Shown piece by piece: positions 50,001-59,592 of a DNA stretch of 64,000 nucleotides (positions within the stretch are counted from its first letter, which is position 1; each line of letters opens with the position of its first letter). Position numbers and translations under genes: made by a program. Origin of the DNA: Metopolophium dirhodum (taxonomy: Eukaryota > Arthropoda > Insecta > Hemiptera > Aphididae); contig NC_083562.1 of the NCBI RefSeq assembly GCF_019925205.1, positions 12,276,001-12,340,000 on the forward strand. The letters are read 5' to 3'. The notes under the pieces were generated by a model that was not told where the DNA came from, ran no database searches, and saw only the letters and a program-made list of their open reading frames with translations.

Positions 50001-52553
50001 TTTACATTGATACTATTAATTTAGAATTTATTCGTTATTTTTAAAACATTTGGTTGTACTTCCATAATATATTAAACTAGAGTAATATTTATAAACGGAT
50101 GTCGTTATAGTTTACCAGAAATGTTTAACATACGTCTCACTTCACAGCATTATGTAAGACCATGAGTGATAAAATACATGGTTTTTATTATGTATACATT
50201 TAAATGTGTAACTATTTAAACTAAGAATAGTAACAGTACCTATACATTTTGAATCAAATCTAAACTATTTTGTTACTTTTTCGGTTTTTCATCAATATTT
50301 TAAATATACTATAGGTACCAATGAACTGCACCATCAATCTAAGAAACCAAATATGATATCTTCTGGCACGTTGGATCGAAAACTTCGTTCAGCATCTCCA
50401 ATGGTGATGTCGTCGTTACCGGCTCAAACCAGCTGTAAATTTCGGCTGGGGCAGCAAGACGATTTCAAATCATCCTCTTCATACAGTTCCTATAGAGATT
50501 ATCGCCCTAGGTATAGAACACTAAGGTCCTAATATTGTATACGCATCGACATGAAATATTTTATTTTTTTTTAGTTCGAAGTCATTTTCAAGGCTCAGTA
50601 AACGGTGTTCGGCATCCGAAGGGTCAGCTAGTCTGTTAGACTTGACCCCTTCGCCATCCGAATCTACAATGTTGTCCGAAATGGAAACAGTGTTGAGAGA
50701 CAGGGACCGTGAATTGAGGCACCTACGGCAAACGATGGAGCACAACGAGCAAGTGATCTTCAGAGTTTACCAGGAGAAGGAAAATGCGTGGGACAGAGAA
50801 ATGCGGAGGATCAAAGCAATGGGTGAAAATCGGCTTAAGACAGCCGCGCAAAAGTCACTGAAGCTGGAACAGATGCTCATGATGCAGACGTATAAGGTAA
50901 ATATATATCAAGGTGTTTAATAAATTTGTGTGCAAAATAATAATACTATTGTACCGTTTGATGTATAATATATATCTAAACATCTTGTACATCAGTTGCA
51001 GGATGAAAAAAAGAAATTACAAGAAGAAAACGAGCGTTTGGAATCCGAAACGATGGATTTGAAAAAAGAAGTAGACGAATTGAAGGTTAGACTCGAGGAA
51101 ACTGAATGGGGACTGTGTCAAAAGTCCGGAGAACTAGCTCACGTAAAATCACAACTGAAAGATACTCAAGTAAGTTATTAAATATAAATAATTTAGAAGC
51201 TACAAAAACCCATTAGAATATACTTATGTCCATGGGTATGAAGTACCTAACTTAATTCAGGGGTGAGGGAGTTGATTTTTTAACATTTGAAAGTATTTAT
51301 AATCTATATAATCTAATTTACAAAATAGTTTGTAATAATAATTCGCAACAATCATAGGTAAATCACTAAATTACTTAAATACAAGTATCATTATTTTTCC
51401 AAAATTATTAAATTTTACATATTTAATTTTTAGTTACTTATTGTTTCATAAAAATTAAAATAAACTGTTTATATAACTACCATATACAGTCACTGTATCA
51501 TAATAAAATAACAAAAAAAGAAACAAGCTAATATCTTAAAATGTACTTCAATACAACCAAAATAGTTTATATACAAATTAAAAAAAAACAAGACTAAGAG
51601 GTAGCGATCGGCACTTCAGTCCCCGAAAGACTCTCTTTCATAAATATATATATATAAAGAGTTATACATTAGGCATACGACATGTCACTATTATTATATT
51701 CGTCGGCATTCATTTTCAGAACGAACTTACAACAAAAGGCCATGAAGTGATCGCGTTGAAATCGGAAATCCGAGATCTGTTGCAAAAGCTTGAATCAAAA
51801 GAACGTCGTATTGACGAAATTGAGGGTAGACGTCCAGAAAGGCGTGACAGCGACAATGTCGGTGACGGCAATTGCTGCGATGACCAATTGGCGGCAGACA
51901 AGCTGTGTTCACTCGTCGGACGACTCAACGAACAAGTAAGTTGTTAGATCATAAACGTTGGCTTTTACAACTCAAACAGAGCGCCGTGCGCTTTGAAGTT
52001 CACGACAATATTATTATTATTTATAATACCGACATTTTTACTACCTATATATAGTAACGTACGCCATGACGTATAGACAGTACTAATATCACCTAAATGA
52101 ATATGTATAGTAATGTAATCGATTCGTTTTACGTATGTGCAGGTGGAAAACGAGTTGAGCAAATCGAACAAATTATTGTCCGGATGCTACAGTACCGAAG
52201 ACCTGCATTCGCTGTTTCCGAAGAAGGACACGGAGGCGGATTCACCACTGGAGAGATTTAGAGAACTGGAACGGCACACGGCCAAATTGATCAGGGTGCT
52301 GAACGAGGAACGGAAGAACTGGGACCAGGAGAGGCTGAAGTGGTTCCAGGAGAAGGAGAAAGTGTTGTGTTACCAAAGGCAGCTTCAGATGAACTACGTG
52401 CAAATGTTCAGGAGGACGCAGGCGTTTGAGGCACAGATCGAGAACCTCACCGTCCAAATGAACGTGTGCTCGGACCACTGCACTAGTGGCAAAAACGCCG
52501 CTAGAAAAACGGGTGCCACCTCAGTGAAGACCATAAACGCCATTAAACTATAG
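34871..52553 (+). CDS. Lzts: LZTS/Fez1-family coiled-coil protein, complete, 7 coding exons (spliced span)
   Basis: Joining 34871-35011, 48090-48210, 50315-50510, 50575-50896, 50996-51169, 51720-51935 and 52143-52553 gives 1581 nt, a 526-residue protein, with every junction GT-AG and in frame. Residues 1-185 are low-complexity, rich in Ser and Pro, and include an IRPVAFKP motif (52-59) like the RPTAFKP of vertebrate LZTS1/2. Residues about 190-500 are coiled coil and carry the family signatures LEETEWGLCQKSGEL (293-307) and CYQRQLQMNYVQMFRR (466-481), which match LZTS LEETKWEVCQKSGE and RYQKQLQHNYIQMYRR. Vertebrate relatives are cytoskeletal and postsynaptic scaffolds: LZTS2 restrains beta-catenin and binds katanin, LZTS3 binds Shank. 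A similar scaffold role here is inference. The start is fixed by a TGA (34859-34861) in frame just upstream and an AACATGG context. There is no glycine at position 2, unlike the myristoylated LZTS1 start. The C-terminus ends I-K-L, a possible PDZ ligand. The family call is firm; one-to-one orthology with LZTS1, 2 or 3 is not. Confidence 0.93.
36452..36828. mobile_element. Short TIR element (TACTGGGTGGTTATTTTAAC ends), 377 bp
   Basis: The left end TACTGGGTGGTTATTTTAAC pairs with the inverted right end TACAGGATGATTACTTTAAC at 16 of 20 bases. TGTACAATAT stands just outside both ends (36441-36450 and from 36832), consistent with a target duplication, though the exact boundary is unclear on the right. 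No coding: MITE-like. It lies inside intron 1 of the LZTS-like gene. Confidence 0.55.
37206..38296. mobile_element. TIR element (TACAGAGTGATTTTTTAA ends), about 1.1 kb
   Basis: The left end TACAGAGTGATTTTTTAACG and inverted right end TACAGGATAATTTTTTAAAA share most of 18 bases, and both resemble the ends at 36452-36828 and 11574. The interior is AT-rich without open frames of note and contains the palindrome at 37721-37754. Probably a non-autonomous member of the same family, in intron 1. Confidence 0.45.
37721..37754. repeat. Perfect 16-bp palindrome around the TAGGTACCTA-type motif
   Basis: CTAAAACAACTAGGTA, two G, then TACCTAGTTGTTTTAG: 16-base arms without mismatch and only two bases between. 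Another TAGGTACCTAT follows at once. Confidence 0.9.
43924..44860 (-). repeat. Family A repeat, long partial copy in intron 1
   Basis: Starts at the family end AGATTCTGAGCGGAGCGATT and runs through GGGAAAGTGAATCTAGTTAA, AAAAGCGCTGAGAAAAACAA, TTTTACGCAAAATCGGTTTT and TTTGGTGTAACTCTAAAACA to T-rich blocks near 44860. Compared with 54921-56198 (reverse) it lacks the distal part with the GATGTCGCTCTGCTG end. Confidence 0.75.
45818..45833. repeat. 16-base C run
   Basis: Follows GGTTCTCGGGCTGGA. The only long homopolymer of C in the window, matched by a nine-base G run at 1262-1270 next to a TCCAGGCCCC block, so both may come from the same kind of repeat. Confidence 0.9.
48090..48210 (+). CDS. Lzts: LZTS-like exon 2, residues 48-88
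   Basis: Acceptor TTTTATTGCAG ends at 48089 and donor GTAAGTA starts at 48211, both near consensus. It starts in phase 0 and ends one base into a codon. It encodes GNSVIRPVAFKPGSMRF and more; the RPVAFKP block is the conserved N-terminal motif of the LZTS family. It stands alone between repeat-rich intron 1 (13 kb) and intron 2 (2.1 kb). Confidence 0.9.
48211..50314 (+). other. Intron 2 of the LZTS-like gene with two repeat fragments
   Basis: GTAAGTA to ACTATAG. It carries a diverged piece of the abundant dispersed repeat at about 48430-48720 (reverse orientation) and the outer end of the same family at about 49440-49620 (reverse). The latter is recognisable by its TTGAATTCAAATTTAACACA and ACAGTGACCTACCATCTCAG blocks. 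The rest is AT-rich with nothing I can name. Confidence 0.65.
50315..50510 (+). CDS. Lzts: LZTS-like exon 3, residues 88-153
   Basis: Acceptor ACTATAG ends at 50314 and donor GTATAG starts at 50511. It enters in phase 1 and leaves in phase 2. The peptide is Ser-rich and hydrophilic (SSGTLDRKLRSASPMV, then a FKSSSSYSSYRDYRP segment), a linker likely to be disordered and phosphorylated. No domain is recognised. Intron 3 is only 64 bp, close to the lower limit for insects. Confidence 0.9.
50575..50896 (+). CDS. Lzts: LZTS-like exon 4, residues 153-260, start of coiled coil
   Basis: The acceptor follows a T-run ending TTAG at 50574; donor GTAAAT starts at 50897. After a Ser-rich stretch (to about residue 186) it enters the coiled coil: LRDRDRELRHLRQTMEHNEQ is aligned with LRDREAELQQLRDSLDENEA of vertebrate LZTS2, followed by VYQEKENAWDREMRRIK and LKLEQMLMMQTYK. 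It ends in phase 0. Confidence 0.94.
50996..51169 (+). CDS. Lzts: LZTS-like exon 5, residues 261-318
   Basis: I place the start at 50996 (TTG CAG, Leu-Gln), using the CAG at 50993-50995 as acceptor, because MQTYK-LQDEKKKLQ then matches the vertebrate QVFQLQQEKRQLQ without a gap in the heptads. A second acceptor six bases later (exon start 51002) would drop Leu-Gln. The donor is GTAAGT at 51170. It holds the most conserved family segment, LEETEWGLCQKSGELAHVK. Confidence 0.92.
51720..51935 (+). CDS. Lzts: LZTS-like exon 6, residues 319-390
   Basis: Acceptor CATTTTCAG ends at 51719 and donor GTAAGT starts at 51936; both ends are in phase 0. NELTTKGHEVIALKSEIRDL continues the coiled coil and matches the vertebrate AELVQKGSELVALR segment. 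It is followed by a charged break with GDGNCCDDQ, where the vertebrate coiled coil is also less regular. Confidence 0.93.
52143..52553 (+). CDS. Lzts: LZTS-like exon 7, residues 391-526 and stop
   Basis: Acceptor GTATGTGCAG ends at 52142. It encodes a second coiled-coil block (LERFRELERHTAKLIRVLNE, then DQERLKWFQEKEKVLCYQRQ and LQMNYVQMFRR). A less conserved tail with two Cys/His (CSDHC, 499-503) and basic residues follows, ending TINAIKL before TAG at 52551-52553. The vertebrate proteins end ATEI, a class I PDZ ligand; the tail here fits a class II hydrophobic-x-hydrophobic pattern instead. Confidence 0.94.
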   Translation: MENELSKSNKLLSGCYSTEDLHSLFPKKDTEADSPLERFRELERHTAKLIRVLNEERKNWDQERLKWFQEKEKVLCYQRQLQMNYVQMFRRTQAFEAQIENLTVQMNVCSDHCTSGKNAARKTGATSVKTINAIKL

Positions 52554-53270
52554 GAAGATTTAGAAGGACTTGTTTTTATTAAAAGCCCATCACGTGGGAA
52601 GTTATATTATATTGTTGTGTGGAGTTTTTACCATTTATTATTAATATTATTATTATTATTATGATTTCTTATTATGTTTATATTTTTTTATTGTCTTTTA
52701 TTTTCGACATTATATTATATCATATTGGTAAGTATGCTTTTCTGTATAGTAGCAACATATATTGTGAATACTTATTCGATAAGATACATCAATCATTTTG
52801 TGTTATTAAAAGTACAAGCTTTAACATGATTAGTACATTTTACAATTTACCTTTTTACAAGTATCATCAAAAATATTTTATTGTTATTCGTTTGTTATTT
52901 TAAACGTTCACGATTTGTTTTAATCATTCTGAAATTCGAGAAAAATTGAGTGTAATTTGAACTAGACACTAGCAATTAGGTATAAGTACCTAATTCTACT
53001 TATTGATTATTGATTAACAAAGGTTCTCAACGGAAAAAGTGTTCACAATGATTACAGTACGTTATGAATTCAATTAAATGGCACATAAGCATAACAATAG
53101 ATGCTGTATAAATAATATCGTATCGAGAAAGAAACAGTGTTTGGAATTTAATTCGTTCCGTGCGAAAAAAAACGAACACGTTCAAGTACATCTTCTTAAA
53201 AAAAATGAAGACATTAATTTGATCCTTAATTTTCCTTTTAATTATTGTTTAATAAATATTTAAATAAAAC
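52554..53270 (+). other. Likely 3' UTR of the LZTS-like gene with candidate poly(A) signals
   Basis: Downstream of TAG the sequence is AT-rich without conserved coding. AATAAA hexamers stand at 53251-53256 and 53263-53268, and a weaker ATTAAA lies near 52577. Any of these could set the transcript end. The long frame over 52619-52903 is a chance T-rich frame. Choice of site needs transcript data. Confidence 0.4.
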
Positions 53271-54550
53271 TTTGAGAAGGCTTAAATAATTTTAAATAAG
53301 CTTTTTTGTGTATCATCTAAAGATTAAATAAATATATATTAAATAATATACAGAATTAGATAATCTATTCTAAAATACCTTAAGCTAAATCCAATATAAT
53401 CACTGAGGCACCAGATTTAATAAAATCAAGCGGTTATGATGTGAAATATATTTTTAAAAAATTCTGATTGATATGGTTCGAGGGAAAATAAGCGAGAGTA
53501 GTTTCGCTCGTATTTAATGATACCGCAGAAAAATAAGGTTAATATAGCTTAAAATTTTAATTTTACTAGTAATCTATGCTACTAACTAGTAAGTATAATA
53601 TTATGTAAGAAGGATATTTGTATTGAGATAAAAATACAATTGTAATGTAATTGTTAGCGAGCTGTTTTATTATGAGCAGGTCAAAAATTATGTTGCCTCC
53701 CCTCCCCTATCTGAAGTGACGCCCCTGAATTTAAATAGAATATTTGTTTTATTTATCTTATGATTTATTTAAAATACAATTAGGTGTATAAACATACTGA
53801 AATTTATATGAACCAAATATGAAAATTGTCCATCTTACACTAATGAACGAAATCAAAGATCATTCTAAACCAAGCAAGTTGATAGTTTTATTAGTTAAAC
53901 TTAATATTATTTAATCTTAGGTACATAGGTACTTACAAGTTACATCATAACAAAAATAGAAATGGCCAATGGGTAATATAATTATAAAAAACAATGGTGT
54001 AGTAACTCATGTACATGCAAAATAGCATTAAAAAAATAATAAAATTATTATTCTATTCAAAATGTATCAATCATAATACCGGCAAAATTAATCAACCTTA
54101 GAAAATAGGTAGGTAATATTTAAAATAAATTATTGTGATTTATACCTAATTATTAAATTATTTTATAAATTTAACAATTTAAGGTAAAGTAGATATAACA
54201 GCTACATTTAAACTGTTTGTGGAGTTGTTAAACGCAGTAAACATATGCTGTAAAGGTTCAATTGACAATACATTCGAAAAAAGATCTGGCGTCCATCAAA
54301 ATTGGAAATTCAACAAGGGTTTATCAACTACAAAAATGTAAGAAAAATTAAGTTTATGAAAGTTAATGGACATATTATAAAATGTGTATTTTCATAAAAT
54401 TAAATAACTCAACTCATTTTTATAAGTAGGTGCCTATCATTTTTCAGGATGTTTCATAACTACGTGAAGTAGATGATGCAAAGCGAGAAAAAAAAAGTCA
54501 ATTAACCAGACAGTGCATTGTGTTATGTTGGCCCAGGACTAATTATTCAA
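53271..54550. other. 3' flank of the LZTS-like gene, AT-rich
   Basis: No gene recognised. CCCCTCCCCTATCTGAAGTG followed by ACGCCCCTG at 53698-53726 looks like one end of a hAT-type element, without a partner. Confidence 0.35.
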
Positions 54551-54578
54551 GACTGATTGCCGATTGCGAGTATTGTTG

Positions 54579-54789
54579 ATTGTGTTGTGATAAACCATTA
54601 TTTTTAAAATTAGAGAGTGCTCTAAAAGCAGTAGACGTATATTATAAATCATTTTTTGCCCTACACCTTGATTACTCTACTGAAAGTGGTCAATTTCAGC
54701 AATTACAACAAATACAACAATATTTTTTTGGTACTTATGGGTTATCGCCATTAGGCATAAGCCTTAGTTGTCGAAGAAAAAATGAATAA
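54579..54789 (+). pseudogene. Fragment of a multicopy protein of unknown function
   Basis: Open for about 69 codons: LESALKAVDVYYKSFFALHL, then DYSTESGQFQQLQQIQQYFF and GTYG. The pattern (aromatic helix, hydrophobic-D-Y-stretch, Q/F-rich helix ending FFG-Y/I) resembles a segment I recall from multicopy arthropod proteins annotated as SAM-domain or uncharacterised. It starts without ATG, has no flanking exon that I can find, and abuts repeat family A at 54810. Probably a relic. Confidence 0.35.
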
Positions 54790-54809
54790 TTTCAAGACCA
54801 ATAAAAAAA

Positions 54810-56205
54810 AGGTGGATAAGTGGATGTCGCTCTGCTGTACAGTAGGTTACAAGTGGTTCACTGTAATGGATGGTGTTAAATTTGAATTCAATGATATAAT
54901 ATCATTGAATAAGAAAAACGATTCTGAGCGAAAACGGTCAGTCAGCCTATGATATTACCAATTATATTTGATGATATTATTGTGAATAAAGTAATTTATA
55001 TATAACCTATTTACGTGGAGCCTTATTTTAAATTTTCAATCCTTAGCCATAAAAGTTAAACATTTTATACATTTTTAACTACAAAATAATTAATAAATTA
55101 TAAATTTGATAAATGTTGTCAACATTTGAACTTTAAATGCTTATAAAAAAAAATTGTGCCTATGTATTTTTAATATTTTTCAACTGCTATTAGAACGATA
55201 TATGAGGAGCCTTATATTAAATTTTCACGCTTTTTTACCCAACAAATAAAATTTTATTGATATTTATAGAAAAAAAAACTAAAAAAAATGAAAACTGACA
55301 ATGTCCGTAAACAGCTCAAAAAGAGTCAAAATATTTTCAACATTTTATGGTGTATAGAAAATGCTAATATAAACATTCAGTGAAATTTTCAAGTATTTAC
55401 AGTCATTCGTTTTTTAATTACAATAAAATAAGAAAATTGTTACATGAGAAATCGAGTGAATATCAAATGTTGTAAAAATATAAATTTCAGACGTTCATAA
55501 AAATTTAATTTAAGTTTCTTGTAGACATTTTTTTTTTGATAAAGGTAGACAAACTTATGAGTAATCTTATATTACATTTTCAAATCTTAGATTTAAAAAG
55601 AAAAGTTTTTATGAATTCTCAACTCAAAATAATTCGTTATTTTTCGTGATTTTTCCGTATTATGTCAAAATTTAAACTTTAAATGCTTATGAATAAAAAC
55701 TGTGACTAAGGATTTTTAATTTTTTTCACCTGCCTTTGAAACAATAACCTAGGAGCCTTCTATTAAATTTTCAAGCTTTTTTACTCAACAGATAAAATTT
55801 TATTGATATTTATAGAAAAAAAAACTAAAAAAATTTTATGGTGTATAGAAAATGCTAATATAAACATTCAGTCAAAATGTCATGTCCCTACGGTCATTTG
55901 TTTTAGAGTTACACCAAAAACCAAAACCGATTTTCTCAAAAACAGATTTTGCGCAAAAATTCCCGTTTTTCCTTAATATTTCTTTTGTTTTTCACGTCGC
56001 TTTTGAAAACTACTGGGATTTTTACTTTTGACCCCCTAAAGTACCAACTAGATTCACTTTCCTATCAGAAAAGTTACTGTTGAAGAAAATCCAAGCACTT
56101 TTACTGTCCTAAAAGGTGATGACAGACACAAAATTTAAAAAAAATAAAAGAAAATAAAAAAAAAACACACATCATTGTAAAATCGCTTCGCTCAGAATCT
56201 AAAAA
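54810..56205 (+). mobile_element. Family A repeat, nearest to a full copy (about 1.4 kb)
   Basis: Outer segment GTGGATGTCGCTCTGCTGTA to CACTGTAATGGATGGTGTTA (54815-54900), then ATTCTGAGCG at 54921-54930, a 1.28-kb body, and CGCTCAGAAT at 56189-56198, which is the inverse of the first. So the body has short terminal inverted repeats with a further 110 bases outside the left one. The body contains related blocks repeated in tandem (CTAATATAAACATTCAGTNA near 55362 and 55855; AACAATANNNTAGGAGCCTT near 55190 and 55742). No long open frame: non-autonomous. Confidence 0.75.
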
Positions 56206-56369
56206 ACAACTGTAAATACTTAATAAATATCTATTATAGTAGTTGTATAATTTAATTTATATTCTTGTGTATTTCTATATAAGCATATATATTTTTTGTA
56301 CTTAATACAATTATTACTGAATTCAAGCAATATATAAATTATAATTCAACATAATATATATAACAACAT

Positions 56370-57580
56370 GACATGCTTTATTTGTTTGGATGAACTCTCT
56401 ACATTTTTAGATTTTATAAAAGGTTTAAGATTTTTCATTCTTTTGATAATGTAACAGATTCATATGTGTGATGTGTCGAACCATTATGTGTTAGGAGATT
56501 TAGTACTATGAATTCATATGGGAAACATATGAAAAGTCACTTCAATTTTTTTACACATACCAAAGTTGAAGAAGATAATGTAAATGTCCCCCCAGAAATG
56601 AATGAGTTTAATAATGTACACTTAAATAACATAAGTGAAAAGGATTAGGGTACTGAAAGATCTGAAAATGTTTTGGATGAATATAAAAAAAATGTATCTT
56701 TTAAACAAATACATTTTCATAAAAATGGTAAATTCGTTAATAGGTAATACCAAGAAATAAGGTTCAATCTTTAATAAATTACATCAATTTAATGAATATT
56801 TTAAAAAATTAAGTTCTTTTAAATCTGAAAAAGTCTAGTTGTATGTCAAATACATCATCAATGTAAGATGCTGTAATAATCAAATTAATAATTAAAGTCT
56901 GAACTCATGCATTTTAATATATTAGAAGAACTGGGTGTTTTCATTTGACCTAAAAAAAATCCAATTGGAAATATAATTGTAAATGAGGTAAAAGACAATA
57001 GCAAAATCTTAAAATCTGTAGAAGTTAATACTTATTCTATACCGCTAAATTATTTTTTAAAATTTTTTAAAAAACGTATACCAAATAGTTACTTTATACT
57101 AATAAAAAATATATAATAAGTAATTTTCCTCAAAGTTGGGCAAAAAAAAATAATAAATCAACCTACTAAAAGTGTATCATATTTTTCGTATTTTGATTAC
57201 TATGAGATTATTCCCTTTAGGGACACATTCCGGTCTAAGAGAGTTAAGACCTATATAATTATATAAATATCTTTTATCTCATGTTTACCACCAGAATTTA
57301 GTTCTTCATTAAACAATATTTTTCTTGCACTATTATTTAATTCATTAGAACGTAAAAAGTTTGGAAATAATATGACATTTAGGAAATTTATTTCAGATAT
57401 TAATTCTTTAAAAAATCAAGGTGTATATTTCTTGGTAGACATTAAAAGACAAATTGTTTATTTTAGTTTGGCTTTAATTTTAATTTCAAATTTGGAAGGA
57501 ATTAGATTTATCAACAGAGAAAAGGTCACACGTGGCCATTCTGCCTCTGCCTACCCATCATCTAGGACCTAGGTTATAGA
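56370..57580 (+). pseudogene. Decayed multicopy gene with a C2H2-finger-like start
   Basis: Frameshifted pieces in order: TCFICLDELSTFLDFIK and a following H-F-H (finger-like, 56373-56440), NSYGKHMKSHFNFF, KNGKFVN, ILEELGVFI, YSIPLNYFLKFF, DYYEIIP, and TFRKFISDINSLKNQGVYFL (57372-57431) with a following YFSLALI. The order matches a family of long, multicopy, uncharacterised animal proteins I recall with an N-terminal C2H2 finger and a block like RKFISDINFLNSQGV; they behave like transposon genes. Many stops: inactive. Confidence 0.5.
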
Positions 57581-58120
57581 CTACACTAAAAATGGTCCTA
57601 CGTACTTACGAGGTGTATATAAATATTATACACCTGACAAATTAAATAACTCTTGTTCTATTCAATATTTTAAATTATATATAGGTAACTTATAGATGAT
57701 TGCGTTACAAGTACAATAGATATAAGATTTTTATTTTTTATTTTTAATATTGAAAGTAAAAATTTAAAATAGTCAATTTGTAAAACTAATTTTTAGAAAA
57801 ATGTAGATTGTTAAAACGAAATAAATGTAATAATTTTTTTCAAAATATTCTTTTAAAGGTTTTCAGACATACCCAGGTACATCTTAAATTATTTATTATC
57901 AATATAATTTACATCATTTTTATCATATGTTTAACTAGTATCAATCTTTCATTAATCATTTGTCAGGTCAGGTCAGGTCTTACACCTTATGTATACATTT
58001 TTTTACATACTTCACACAAACCTAATGTGTTGCCCGGCGTATTGTATAGGCAAAATAGGTACATTACTGCAGTGTTCAATAATTTAGTTCACAGTCTCGG
58101 TTATTTAAACGGTAAGTCGC
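57581..58120. other. AT-rich DNA, no gene supported
   Basis: The frame over 57808-58155 is Ile/Leu-rich by composition. 57963-57979 has three GGTCA-type units in tandem (CAGGTCAGGTCAGGTC). Nothing else recognised. Confidence 0.35.
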
Positions 58121-58290
58121 ATGTTTGTAACTATATTGGTTATGGATCATCGTGAGTCCATGATCCAATTCAGTCCACATTATACTCGCACCAGGGTATT
58201 GCCCGCGTATGCAGCAGAATCTCTAGCTATCTCATACGCCTTATCGCAGCTGACTGCAGGTAAGTCTATCGTCATTCGTCGACGTATAAT
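58121..58290 (+). pseudogene. Possible LINE RNase H fragment
   Basis: The frame gives YAAESLAISYALSQLTAGKS followed by IVIR, which resembles the second RNase H motif of LINEs (S-AEA-AI-AL, then a hydrophobic strand). The expected TDS after the strand is not there, because the sequence turns to IRRR. Only about 150 bases; a GTAAGT follows at 58260. Weak evidence. Confidence 0.3.
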
Positions 58291-58354
58291 ACAAATACAG
58301 TGTTATACACTACATAACGATACACGTACATTGTTATTTGTAATTATAACATTT

Positions 58355-58478
58355 TATCGTGTATAGAAAATGCTAATATAAACAAGCAGTGAAAAAGTAT
58401 CTACAGTCATTTGTTTTAGAGTTACACCAAAAACCAAAACCGATTAAGCGTAAAAATTCCCAGGTTTCCTTAATTTTA
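58355..58478 (+). repeat. Family A repeat, short plus-strand piece joined to a reverse copy
   Basis: GTATAGAAAATGCTAATATA, CAGTCATTTGTTTTAGAGTT, ACACCAAAAACCAAAACCGA and CGTAAAAATTCCCAGGTTTC match 55850-55980 of the fuller copy. It stops where the reverse-oriented copy begins (AGATTCTGAGTGG at 58479). Confidence 0.7.
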
Positions 58479-59592
58479 GATTCTGAGTGGAACGATGAAT
58501 GTATAGATTTTACAATCATGTGTGTTTTTTTTTTTATTTTTATTTTTGTGTCTGTCATCACTTTTAGGGCAGTAAAAATGCTTAGATTTTCTTCAACAGT
58601 ATCTTTTCTGATAGGAAAGTGAATCTAGTTGGTACTTTGGGGGGTCAAAAGTAAAAATTTCCTAGTAGTTTTCAAAAGCGCCGTGAAAAACAAAAGAAAA
58701 GTAAAAGAAAAACGGGAATTTTTACGGAAAATCTGTTTTTAAGAAAATTGATTTTGGTTTTTGATGCAACTCTTAAACAAATGACCGTAGGTACATGCAA
58801 TTTTGACTGAATGTTTATATTAGCATTTTCTATAAACCAGTTTCTATTCTATCTACAGTTTTTAAAATAATTTGACTCTTTTTGAGTTGTTTACGGATAT
58901 TGTCAGTTTTCAATTTTTTTTAGTTTTTTTCTATAAATTTCAATAAAATTTTATTGGTAGGTTAAAAAAATTAAAAAATTTAATAGAAGGCTCCTAGTAT
59001 ATTGTTTTTAAGGCAGACGAAAAAAATTAAAAATCCATAGTCACAAAAAATGACGAAAATTTAGAAATTATTTTGAGTTAGAAATTCATAAAAAATTTTA
59101 TTTTAAAATATAATACAAGATTCTTCATAAGTTTGTCTACCTTTACCAAAAAAAAAAAAGTCAAATTAAATTTTTATGAGCGTTTGAAATTCATATTTTT
59201 ACAACATTTGATATTCACTTAATTTCTCATGTAACGATTTTCTTATTTTATTGTAATTAAAAAACGAATGACTGTAGGTACTTGAAAATTTCACTGAATG
59301 TTTATATTAGCATTACACCATACAATTTTTAAAATAATTTGACTCTTTTTGAGCTGTTTACGGACATTGTCAGTTTTCTATTTTTTTAGTTTTTTTTTTC
59401 TATAAATATCTATAAATTCTATGTATGCACAATTTTCTTTTATTAGCATTTAAAGTTCAAATTTTGACAAAATTTATCAAATTTAAAATTTAATAATTAT
59501 TTTGTATTTAAAAAATTCATGACAATGAAGAATGACCCACCTAGATGCGTACTGTACAGCAGAGCGGTGCTCACCTACCCACTTTTTAATTT
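58479..59592 (-). mobile_element. Family A repeat, near-complete reverse copy
   Basis: Begins at the inner end AGATTCTGAGTGGAACGATG, passes through GATAGGAAAGTGAATCTAGT, TTTCAAAAGCGCCGTGAAAA and TTGAGCTGTTTACGGACATT, and ends with the outer segment ACTGTACAGCAGAGCGGTGC, then TCACCTACCCACTTTTT at about 59592. Compared with 54810-56205 it is the same element reversed, with some internal losses near 59500. Confidence 0.75.

Noticed and set aside
52242..52478. Minus-strand frame antisense to LZTS-like exon 7
   Set aside because: A shadow of the conserved plus-strand coiled-coil exon.
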